Source: Anaerolineales bacterium
Lineage (GTDB): Bacteria > Chloroflexota > Anaerolineae > Anaerolineales > UBA4823
Direction of reading: 5' to 3'
DNA length: 64,000 bases
Assembly: GCA_016932955.1 (NCBI GenBank)
Contig: JAFGBV010000298.1
Span: 24,456-88,455 of the forward strand
Made by a program: the position numbers and the translations under genes. Below the pieces are notes generated by a model. That model saw only the letters and a program-made list of their open reading frames with translations. It was not told the origin of the DNA and did no database searches. This document shows, in pieces, positions 7,888-14,449 of the stretch (position 1 is its first letter; each line of letters begins with the position of its first letter).

Positions 7888-8514
7888 ATGTCTGTCTTAG
7901 ATCGTTTAGCTTGCGCGCAAGGTCGGCGCGATGAAGTCCCCAATCAGACCCTCGCGCGCCAGCTGGTGGAAGCAAAGGATGCCCAAGCCATTGCTGTCCT
8001 TGCTGAGAACCTGTGGAATAAGAAATCGGAAATCAGCAGCGACTGCCTCAAGGTGTTGTATGAGGTGGGCTACCTCGATGCAGCGTTGATTGCCCCATAC
8101 AGCGCTGACTTTATCCGCCTGCTGAAAAGCCGCAACAACCGCATGGTGTGGGGGGCGATGATCGCCCTATCGACAGTCGCTGAGCTGGCTGCAGATGCGA
8201 TCTACCCGCAGCGCGCTGCCATCTTGAAAGCGATGGCGCACGGCTCGGTGATCACCATGGATGCTGGGGTGAAGACATTGGCTGGGATTGCTTCCACCAG
8301 CGCGGAGCGCCGCCAGGAGATATTCCCCTACCTGCTGCAGCACCTCGCAACCTGTCGCCCCAAGGATGTGCCGCAGCATGCCGAGTCAACCCTGCGGGCG
8401 GTGGATGCCGAGAACATGGCAGCATTCGTGGCTGTGCTGCAAAAGCGTTTGAGTGACCTGGCGGGCGCCCAGGTGAAACGGGTAGAGAAGGTGATCAAGA
8501 AAGCGAAAGGATGA
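7888..8514 (+). CDS. HEAT-like alpha-solenoid protein, function unknown
   Basis: 208 residues with a strong AGGAGG before the ATG. The whole chain is predicted helical, in paired-helix units (AQAIAVLAENLWNKKSE, LKVLYEVGYLDAALI, IRLLKSRNNRMVWGAMI), like HEAT or armadillo repeats, and ends in a Lys-rich helix (VKRVEKVIKKAKG). No catalytic motif is seen. It starts a run of four same-strand genes with short gaps (3, 9 and 30 bp): two alpha-toroid proteins and a deazaflavin-type reductase. A scaffold or binding role is inference from the repeat architecture. Confidence 0.7.
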   Translation: MSVLDRLACAQGRRDEVPNQTLARQLVEAKDAQAIAVLAENLWNKKSEISSDCLKVLYEVGYLDAALIAPYSADFIRLLKSRNNRMVWGAMIALSTVAELAADAIYPQRAAILKAMAHGSVITMDAGVKTLAGIASTSAERRQEIFPYLLQHLATCRPKDVPQHAESTLRAVDAENMAAFVAVLQKRLSDLAGAQVKRVEKVIKKAKG

Positions 8515-8517
8515 ATC

Positions 8518-9537
8518 ATGAACTGGTGGAGCCAACTCAAGAGCGATCCGTTACCCTGGCTTCTGCAGTCACCCTCGCCGGGGGTGCGCTACCTGGCGCT
8601 GCGCGATTTGCTCGACCTCCCGCCGGATGATGCCGGGCTGGCGGCGGCGCGGGACGCGGCGCATGCCGATGGCGAGATTGCCGCTATCCTGGCACAAATG
8701 CATCCGCATGGGTACTGGTCTGCGCCAGGGCCCGGTTATTCCCCCAAGTATTTTTCCACCGTCTGGTCGCTGGTCACTCTGGCGCAACTGGGCGCCGGGG
8801 CTGGCGGCGATGAAAGGATCGGGCGCGCCTGCGCCTACATCATCGATGCTGCCTTGACCGAGGGCGGGCAGTTCAGCGCCAGCGGCGCGCCTTCGGGCAC
8901 CGCGGACTGCTTGCAGGGTGAGCTGTGCTGGGCGCTGCTGGAGATGGGCTATGACGACCCCCGCCTGGAAAAGGCGCTGGACTGGATGGCGCGCAGCGTG
9001 ACCGGAGAGGGCATCGCCCCGCTCACCGACCGCCAGGCTGCAGTGCGTTATTATGCCGGAAAGTGCGGGCCGTTATTTGCCTGCGGCTCGAATGATAAAA
9101 AGTCCTGCGCTTGGGGCGCCGCCAAGGTGATGCTGGCTTTCAGCATCTTGCCCCCTGTAAGGCGCACGCCGCTGATCCAGCGGGCAATCGATGCTGGTAT
9201 CGATTTCTTGTTCAGCGTCGATCCAGCCAGCGCCCTCTATCCATCCGGATACAGCGCCAAGCCGAGCGGCAACTGGTGGAAGTTCGGTTTTCCGGTCTAC
9301 TACGTCACCGACCTCCTGCAGATCGTCGAGGCCCTGGTGGGCTTGGGCTATGGACAGGATGCACGCCTGGCGAATGCGCTGAGGTTGGTCGTTGATAAAC
9401 AGGATTCACAGGGACGCTGGCTCTTGGAATATGATTATTCCGGCAAAACCTGGGTTGACTTCGGCCCCAAGAAGCAGCCGAATCCCTGGGTCACCGTGCG
9501 CGCCCTGTGCGCACTCAAAATGGCAAGTGATCAATAG
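8518..9537 (+). CDS. Alpha/alpha-toroid (prenyltransferase/squalene-cyclase-fold) protein
   Basis: 339 residues starting 3 bp after the HEAT-like gene. The repeated helical pairs with conserved aromatics (YWSAPGPGYSPKYFSTVWSL, LLEYDYSGKTWVDFGPKKQP) fit the alpha/alpha-barrel seen in squalene-hopene cyclases and protein prenyltransferases. No DXDD cyclase motif is visible, so a cyclase activity is not claimed. CLQGELCWALLEMGYDDPRL is typical of uncharacterised 'terpene-cyclase-like' Chloroflexota proteins. Several Cys residues (DCLQGELC, KCGPLFACGSNDKKSC) could bind metal. The next gene is a paralogue with the same start layout (W...P..RY). Confidence 0.7.
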   Translation: MNWWSQLKSDPLPWLLQSPSPGVRYLALRDLLDLPPDDAGLAAARDAAHADGEIAAILAQMHPHGYWSAPGPGYSPKYFSTVWSLVTLAQLGAGAGGDERIGRACAYIIDAALTEGGQFSASGAPSGTADCLQGELCWALLEMGYDDPRLEKALDWMARSVTGEGIAPLTDRQAAVRYYAGKCGPLFACGSNDKKSCAWGAAKVMLAFSILPPVRRTPLIQRAIDAGIDFLFSVDPASALYPSGYSAKPSGNWWKFGFPVYYVTDLLQIVEALVGLGYGQDARLANALRLVVDKQDSQGRWLLEYDYSGKTWVDFGPKKQPNPWVTVRALCALKMASDQ

Positions 9538-9546
9538 GGAGAAGAA

Positions 9547-10515
9547 ATGGACACATTGCTGAAATGGCTATTGGAATCGGATGAGCCCTGGACCCGTTAC
9601 CACACCCTGCTCGATCTGCTGGAAAAGCCGCAGTCTGACCCGCAGGTGCAGGCGGCGCGGGAGGAGATGCTGCGGCACCCGCAGGTTCTCGGGCTGGCCG
9701 CCGAGGCGGCTGGATGGCCCGGCTATGCCTTTACGCGCCACAATGACGCCCGCCACCCGATCTACAAGGTCAGCACCCTGGCGGATTTTGGCCTGCGCCG
9801 GGACGACCCTGGCATGGCGCAGATCGTTGATGCGGTTCTCGACCACCAGTCATCCCAGGGAGCATTCCTCAGCCTGCTCAATATCCCCAAGGCCTTCGGC
9901 GGTTCTGGGGAGGACACCCTGACCTGGGTAGCCTGCGATGCCCCAACCCTGCTCTATGCGTTGCTGGCTTATGGCATGGGGGAGGACGCGCGCGTGCAGC
10001 GTGCAGTGGCGCATCTTGCCGGTCTGGCGGGTCAGGTGGGTTGGGGCTGCGCTGCGGCGCCCGAGCTGGGCAAGTTTCACGGTCCTGGCAAGCGCTCTGA
10101 CCCCTGCCCGATCGCCAATGTGTATGCGTTGAAGGCGCTCTCACTGGCGCCGGGGATGCTCGATAGCCCAGTAGCCCAGGCAGGGGTGGAAATGTTGCTG
10201 GGGCATTGGGCAGCGCGCAAGCAGCGCAAGTACTACCTGTTTGCCATGGGCAGCGATTTCTCCCGCCTGAAATTTCCCTTTATCTGGTATGATCTCTTGC
10301 ATGTTGTAGATGTGCTCAGCCGCTTCCCATTTGCGCGCAGGGATGAGCGCCTGCACGAGATGGTTGCTGCCATCACTGCCCAGGCAGGTGCAGATGGGCG
10401 TTACACGGCGGGATCGATGTACCAGGCGTGGAAAGGCTGGTCATTTGCCGATAAGAAAAACCCCTCGCCCTGGCTGACCTATCTCGTCTTGCGCATTCAA
10501 AAACGGATCGGCTGA
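9547..10515 (+). CDS. Second alpha/alpha-toroid protein, paralogue of 8518-9537
   Basis: 322 residues with AGGGAG before the ATG. It shares the plan of the previous protein: an N-terminal short-helix unit with 'PWTRYHTLLDL', a TVS/STLADFGL unit, a central WVACDAPTLLYALLAYG repeat, then KYYLFAMGSDFSRLKFPFIW and the closing SFADKKNPSPWLTYLVLRIQ, which matches VDFGPKKQPNPWVTVRALCA of its neighbour. Tandem duplication followed by divergence is likely. It lacks some of the neighbour's cysteines but has its own in GWGCAAAPE. Function unknown. Co-transcription with the flanking genes is strongly suggested by spacing. Confidence 0.7.
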   Translation: MDTLLKWLLESDEPWTRYHTLLDLLEKPQSDPQVQAAREEMLRHPQVLGLAAEAAGWPGYAFTRHNDARHPIYKVSTLADFGLRRDDPGMAQIVDAVLDHQSSQGAFLSLLNIPKAFGGSGEDTLTWVACDAPTLLYALLAYGMGEDARVQRAVAHLAGLAGQVGWGCAAAPELGKFHGPGKRSDPCPIANVYALKALSLAPGMLDSPVAQAGVEMLLGHWAARKQRKYYLFAMGSDFSRLKFPFIWYDLLHVVDVLSRFPFARRDERLHEMVAAITAQAGADGRYTAGSMYQAWKGWSFADKKNPSPWLTYLVLRIQKRIG

Positions 10516-10545
10516 CCAGGCGCCATACTGTCGGGAGAGGTGAAA

Positions 10546-11025
10546 ATGAGTGGATCGAAAGGGAAATCCGCGGGGATCTATCGCTGGATGAAGCCATTCA
10601 ACCAGCGCATGGCCAAGAACTACCAGAAGGGCTTTGGCCCAACCCGGGTGGTGTTGCTGCTCACCACCACCGGCAGGAAATCCGGCCTGCCGCGAGTGAC
10701 CCCGCTGCAATATGAGCAGATCGACGGCGTGTATTACGTGGGCTCGGCGCGCGGCCCGCAGGCAGATTGGTTCCGCAACATCCAGGCTAACCCCCAGGTG
10801 GGTGTGCAGATCAAAGACCGCCAGTTCCAGGCGCTGGCTGAGGCAGTGACGGACCCCCAACGGATTGCGGATTTCTTTCAATTGCGCCTGAAACGCCACC
10901 CGCTGATGATCGGCTTGATGATGCGCCTGGAGGGCCTGCCCTGGCGCTACACTCGCGCCGACTTGGAGAAGTTTGCTGCCCAGAAAGCCCTGGCAGTGAT
11001 CCGCCCCGTGGTGGAACACGAATAA
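10546..11025 (+). CDS. Nitroreductase-family deazaflavin (F420)-dependent oxidoreductase
   Basis: 159 residues from ATG 10546; a GTG two codons upstream is possible. The core PTRVVLLLTTTGRKSGLPRV, TPLQYEQIDGVYYVGSARG and DWFRNIQANPQVGVQI is the signature of the split beta-barrel Ddn/DUF385 family. Its members use coenzyme F420H2, or less often FMN, to reduce quinones or nitro compounds. It is the last gene of the HEAT/toroid run and ends just before a perfect hairpin shared with the convergent gene. The substrate is unknown. The presence of the family suggests the host makes F420, which cannot be checked here. Confidence 0.88.
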   Translation: MSGSKGKSAGIYRWMKPFNQRMAKNYQKGFGPTRVVLLLTTTGRKSGLPRVTPLQYEQIDGVYYVGSARGPQADWFRNIQANPQVGVQIKDRQFQALAEAVTDPQRIADFFQLRLKRHPLMIGLMMRLEGLPWRYTRADLEKFAAQKALAVIRPVVEHE

Positions 11026-11036
11026 ATAAAGAGGCT

Positions 11037-11048
11037 GTCCAAAAAGAA
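11037..11048 (+). repeat. Dispersed 12-mer GTCCAAAAAGAA
   Basis: This lies within GGCTGTCCAAAAAGAACC just after the reductase gene. The same 12-mer occurs inverted at 5955-5966 and 49268-49279, in intergenic DNA or beside a broken gene each time. It probably marks the end of a small mobile or palindromic element. Confidence 0.5.
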
Positions 11049-11070
11049 CCAAAGAAAGGGGATTAATGCG

Positions 11071-11109
11071 CACCGGTGGTGGTTGGGCGAAGCCCAACCA
11101 CCACCGGTG
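11071..11109. terminator. Bidirectional hairpin between convergent genes
   Basis: The arm CACCGGTGGTGGTTGGGC (11071-11088) pairs perfectly with 11092-11109 around a GAA loop: 18 base pairs with no mismatch, extended imperfectly on both sides. It separates convergent genes ending at 11025 and 11137. The flanks are A-rich on the left and T-rich on the right (TTCTTCTTT), which suits termination in both directions. It may also be the core of a palindromic repeat element. Confidence 0.65.
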
Positions 11110-11136
11110 TGCATATTCTTCTTTGAGGGGGCACAG

Positions 11137-11862
11137 TTAGTTCTGACCGTGCACGCGCCCTGAACCGCTGATCGTCTGGCTCACCTGCGGAGTGCCGCTA
11201 TAGCGCACTTCCCCGCTCCCGCTGATGCGCACATCCAGCGTCTCCGAAGCCCACACCTCGGCTTTGCCCGACCCTGTGACGGTGATCGTTGTATCCTGGC
11301 TCTCCAGGCTGACGTTGTTGCACTTGCCCGATCCGCTGATGCTCAGGCTTTGCTCGCCAACCTGCCCGCCAATCTCGATCTTGCCTGAGCCGCTGATTTT
11401 CACCGCCAGCGCGCTGGCAGTGAGCTGTGCGATAGAGGCCTCGCCCGAGCCGCTGATGGCCAGTTCCAGCTCATCGGTGGAGAGACTTTGCGCTTCGACT
11501 GTGCCCGACCCGGAGATCTTGATCCCAGAGAGTTCTTTCACGCTCAGGTAAAAGCGGATTGGGCGGGTTGGGCTGATGATCGGGTGGTTGATGTTATCGT
11601 AGGAAATGTATAGCGTATCCTGGCGCACCTCGGTCTTGATATAGGGGATCAGGTTGTCTTCGGCCTCGATCTCCAGCGCTTCCTCGTCACCCTGGGTGAG
11701 GATGATTTCTCCCATCCCCGAGAGGGATAGCCGGTCAAAACCGCTGACGGGGCGAGTCTCGGTAGCCAGCACGCCAGAACCGCGGATGATGTTCATCCCG
11801 CAGGCAGCCAGGGAGAGGATGCCCAGGATAATGGCAATGATCAAATAAATGTGTTTGTACAT
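11137..11862 (-). CDS. DUF2807 lipoprotein with SGSG beta-solenoid repeats
   Basis: 241 residues. The N-terminus IYLIIAIILGILSLAACGMN is a lipoprotein signal with the Cys at the lipobox. The mature part begins GSGVLATETRPVSGFDRLSL, the opening of the DUF2807 (putative auto-transporter adhesin head, GIN) domain. ISGSG-type turns then recur about every 20 residues (GTVEAQ, GEASIA, GKIEIG, GKCNNV, GKAEVW, GEVRYS, GRVHGQ), giving a regular beta-solenoid. It would be anchored on the outer face of the membrane. The role is unknown; adhesion or envelope sensing is family-level speculation. Good start with GGAGGC upstream. Confidence 0.85.
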   Translation of the reverse strand: MYKHIYLIIAIILGILSLAACGMNIIRGSGVLATETRPVSGFDRLSLSGMGEIILTQGDEEALEIEAEDNLIPYIKTEVRQDTLYISYDNINHPIISPTRPIRFYLSVKELSGIKISGSGTVEAQSLSTDELELAISGSGEASIAQLTASALAVKISGSGKIEIGGQVGEQSLSISGSGKCNNVSLESQDTTITVTGSGKAEVWASETLDVRISGSGEVRYSGTPQVSQTISGSGRVHGQN

Positions 11863-11981
11863 CGCATGCCTCCAATTGCTTGAAATTCAATCAGCCACAG
11901 TATAGGGCAAAGCGCGGAGACCTGCCTAACCGCAAGCTAACAACAGGCTATCGGTTTGGCGTCGAAGACCAAAAACTTCGC

Positions 11982-11987
11982 TATAAT
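11982..11987 (+). promoter_or_regulatory. -10 box before the GNAT gene
   Basis: TATAAT in TCGCTATAATGGG, 24 bases before the ATG at 12011. A weak TTGGCG (11956-11961) lies 20 bases upstream. The same CTATAAT context recurs ahead of several genes in the window. Confidence 0.5.
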
Positions 11988-12010
11988 GGGTATTTGAACG
12001 AGGAGGCGAT

Positions 12011-12472
12011 ATGAACCTGATCGTTGAAGGGCCATGCACAGGAAGATCTGAGGATTGCGCGGCGATCTTGCGCCTCCTGCCCGAGTGGTTCGGCATTGAG
12101 CAGGCTACTCAGCAGTATATTCAGGATAGCGCCGTTCTGCCCACCTTCCTGGCTTCGCAGGATGGCCTCGTGCTGGGCTTCCTGACCCTCAGGCTGCATA
12201 CCCCTTATGCAGCCGAGATCCATGTCATGGGCGTTCGCCCCGAAGCGCATGGCAAGGGTGTCGGGCGCGCCTTGCTGCAGGCAGCCGAGCAGCACCTGCG
12301 CAGCCTGGGTGTGGAATACTTGCAGGTGAAAACATTGAGCCAGCGCCACCCGGATACCAATTATGTGCGCACGCGTGCCTTTTACCTGGCTATGGGCTTC
12401 CGCCCTTTAGAAGAGTTCCCCCTGCTGTGGGGCGAGGCGAATCCCTGCCTGCAGTTGGTAAAACGATTGTAA
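12011..12472 (+). CDS. GNAT-family N-acetyltransferase
   Basis: 153 residues with GAGGAGG before the ATG. The GNAT fold is shown by IHVMGVRPEAHGKGVGRALL (motif A, Q/RxxGxG/A variant HGKGVG that binds acetyl-CoA pyrophosphate), preceded by LGFLTLRLHTPYAAEI and followed by the C-terminal FYLAMGFRPLEEFPLLWGE (motif B). Such enzymes transfer an acetyl group to a small-molecule amine or protein amino group. The substrate cannot be told from sequence. Single gene with its own -10 box, cytoplasmic. Confidence 0.9.
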   Translation: MNLIVEGPCTGRSEDCAAILRLLPEWFGIEQATQQYIQDSAVLPTFLASQDGLVLGFLTLRLHTPYAAEIHVMGVRPEAHGKGVGRALLQAAEQHLRSLGVEYLQVKTLSQRHPDTNYVRTRAFYLAMGFRPLEEFPLLWGEANPCLQLVKRL

Positions 12473-12498
12473 GAAAATATCTCTTCTTGGTGAACTCG

Positions 12499-13095
12499 CT
12501 AGGGCATATTTTGACACGGTTTCGGCGGCGGGGGTATTGAGGCGCGGGGAATAATATATGTTCCGGTGTTGATATCCTGCCATTCTCCGTTTACCCATTG
12601 GCGAGACGCAGAAAAATCAATATCGGTGATGTATAAATGAGCGATCTGACCATTTCTCTCATCCGAAACAAGAGTTCCAGTAATTAGTAGCCGTTCAGGG
12701 TAGGTTGGGTCAAATGGTGTGCAGGTCAGGTGGCATTCATTACCAACACAATCGATTTGAACTCCAATCTCATCGCGATAACTGCGCCCACTATTGTCTC
12801 GAACGGAACAATCACTGATAAGATCTACGTACCCATAAGTTTCATTACAATCACAGAATGCTGGGCGACATAGCACTGCCGTTTGCCCAATTTCAAAACT
12901 GACAGGACCTTCCACGGCGATGGTTTTACCAACCAGCGTCGGTGCATTTTCCCAGACTTCGGCGACGCTATAATATCGATGATACTCCTGGTAATGATAA
13001 TCTTGTTTGACTTTGGCGACCACCAGTGTTATGAGAACGACGATCTCGACGCTCAAAGCTGCTGCAATCAATCGATACAAAACCTTTTGGATCAT
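12499..13095 (-). CDS. Membrane-anchored OB-fold-like protein, function unknown
   Basis: 198 residues from ATG 13095, two bases after the stop of the AAA gene. An in-frame upstream start would overlap that gene. One N-terminal membrane span (VLYRLIAAALSVEIVVLITL) is followed by an external domain with YYSVAEVWENAPTLVGKTIA and VEGPVSFEIGQTAVLCRPAF. This pattern resembles the OB-fold 'DUF' proteins with a membrane tether. Six or more Cys residues (RPAFCDCNETYGY, DCSVRD, DCVGNECHLTC) suggest disulfides outside the cell. It ends in a Pro-rich tail. I do not recognise a named family. The base composition looks more AT-rich than the neighbours. Confidence 0.6.
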   Translation of the reverse strand: MIQKVLYRLIAAALSVEIVVLITLVVAKVKQDYHYQEYHRYYSVAEVWENAPTLVGKTIAVEGPVSFEIGQTAVLCRPAFCDCNETYGYVDLISDCSVRDNSGRSYRDEIGVQIDCVGNECHLTCTPFDPTYPERLLITGTLVSDERNGQIAHLYITDIDFSASRQWVNGEWQDINTGTYIIPRASIPPPPKPCQNMP

Positions 13096-13097
13096 CG

Positions 13098-14243
13098 CTA
13101 TATCGCTTCGACGAGCTGAATGAGATCCGACAACGGACAAACAGTAATTTGCTCATAGACTGGGTAACTGCGTTCACCAGGATAGATTACCCATAAATGC
13201 TCAAGACCTAATTCTTGTAGTGCCGCTTGCATAGACCTTGTTACTTTGGGCGCTTCGTTGAACTTGGCCTCAATGCCGTAGCGCTTGCCATGAGCGAAGA
13301 ACAGCAAATCCAATTCGGCTGCGCCGTGCTTGGCCCAGAAATAAGCTTCGGTTGGGTGTAAGATGCTCAGGGTTTGCTCAATGACATACCCTTCCCAGGA
13401 CGCGCCTACTTTAGGGTGTCCGAGCAGCGTGTGCATGTCAGGAATATTGAGCAGGCTGTGCAACAAGCCGCTATCTCGTATGTAAATCTCCGGCGCGCGC
13501 ACCTGGCGCTTGCTGGCATTCTCGAACCAGGGCTGGAGTTGACGGACCATGAAAGCTCCGCTCAAAATGTCCAGGTAACTACGCACTGTTTTATCTGAAA
13601 GACCCATGGCGCGGCTTAACTCAGATGCGTTCCAGGTTTGACCATGGTAATGCGCCAGCATGCTCCAAAACCTGCGCATGGCTGTTGATGGGATGCTGAT
13701 CCCCAGTTGCGGCAGGTCGCGTTCCAGGAAAGTGCGGATGAATCCTTCTCGCCAGGCTAAACTATCTGCATCCTTATCTGCCAGGAAAGCGCGTGGAAAG
13801 CCGCCGCGCAGCCAAAGCTTCTCCTTTGCGGCGCGGTCGGTTTCGGATAGGTCGAAGCCGCTTAATTCAATAAACTCTACCCGCCCGGCCAGTGACTCGG
13901 ATGCGCGGCGGATCAAGTGCGGCGAGGCGCTGCCAAGGATGATGAAACGAGCCTGGTTTTCAGGCCGATCCACCAGCACTCGCAGAGTGCTGAATAGCTC
14001 AGGCATTTGCTGGATTTCGTCGAGAATCACCAGGCCTTGCAAGCTGCCCAGTACCATCTCGGGATTTTGCAGGCGGCGCTGGTCAGGTAAAGATTCGAGA
14101 TCGAAGAATGATGCTGGTCGGTTGGCTGTGAAAAGGCGAGCCAGGGTCGTTTTCCCCACCTGCCGAGGCCCCAATAAGGCCGTAATTGGACTGCGCCGGG
14201 TGGCGGTTTCCATATCTTGTAAGTATCTAGACCGGATGATCAT
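13098..14243 (-). CDS. AAA_14/DUF4143 ATP-binding protein
   Basis: 381 residues. Walker A ALLGPRQVGKTTLARLF is at residues 22-38, Walker B is LQGLVILDEIQQMPELFS, and the sensor region is FIILGSASPHLIRRASESLA. The C-terminal part (YLDILSGAFMVRQLQPWFEN to YFWAKHGAAELDLLFFAHGK) is the DUF4143 nuclease-like domain. It keeps a PD-(D/E)xK-like core, E-LDLLFF...GIEAKF. The family is common and mobile in bacteria and often linked to defence or toxin-antitoxin loci, but its activity is not established. Cytoplasmic. It is transcribed away from the LuxR gene with a hairpin in the shared region. The downstream OB-like gene probably shares its transcript. Confidence 0.88.
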   Translation of the reverse strand: MIIRSRYLQDMETATRRSPITALLGPRQVGKTTLARLFTANRPASFFDLESLPDQRRLQNPEMVLGSLQGLVILDEIQQMPELFSTLRVLVDRPENQARFIILGSASPHLIRRASESLAGRVEFIELSGFDLSETDRAAKEKLWLRGGFPRAFLADKDADSLAWREGFIRTFLERDLPQLGISIPSTAMRRFWSMLAHYHGQTWNASELSRAMGLSDKTVRSYLDILSGAFMVRQLQPWFENASKRQVRAPEIYIRDSGLLHSLLNIPDMHTLLGHPKVGASWEGYVIEQTLSILHPTEAYFWAKHGAAELDLLFFAHGKRYGIEAKFNEAPKVTRSMQAALQELGLEHLWVIYPGERSYPVYEQITVCPLSDLIQLVEAI

Positions 14244-14260
14244 AAAACTATTGTAACATG

Positions 14261-14289
14261 GAAAACTCGGAGATCAACTCCGAGTTTTC
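14261..14289. promoter_or_regulatory. 12-bp inverted repeat between divergent genes
   Basis: GAAAACTCGGAG (14261-14272) and CTCCGAGTTTTC (14278-14289) pair perfectly around ATCAA. The hairpin lies 18 bp upstream of the AAA gene start and is followed on the plus strand by a T-run. Because the flanking genes diverge it could be an operator or an insulator-like terminator. Confidence 0.45.
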
Positions 14290-14397
14290 AAGCTTTTTCC
14301 TGGTTGAGGGAAAGCGACGTCCGACGTACTCGTCGGCATTGTCGCCGGGGTGGGGGTTCTCACCATTGGGGGCAAAGAGGGTTTATGCCATCCATGC

Positions 14398-14403
14398 TAT
14401 AAT
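14398..14403 (+). promoter_or_regulatory. Extended -10 box of the LuxR/MalT gene
   Basis: CATGCTATAATC carries TATAAT with an upstream TG, 47 bases before the start codon. No convincing -35 box is visible, which fits an extended -10 promoter. Confidence 0.45.
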
Positions 14404-14449
14404 CATTTTGATCATCCATATTTCCCTGATCGATGCCTGAGGCGCTTCC

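Noticed and set aside
8518..9537. Calling the toroid proteins squalene-hopene cyclases
   Set aside because: The DXDD and QW motifs of true cyclases are not visible; only the fold-like repeats are supported.
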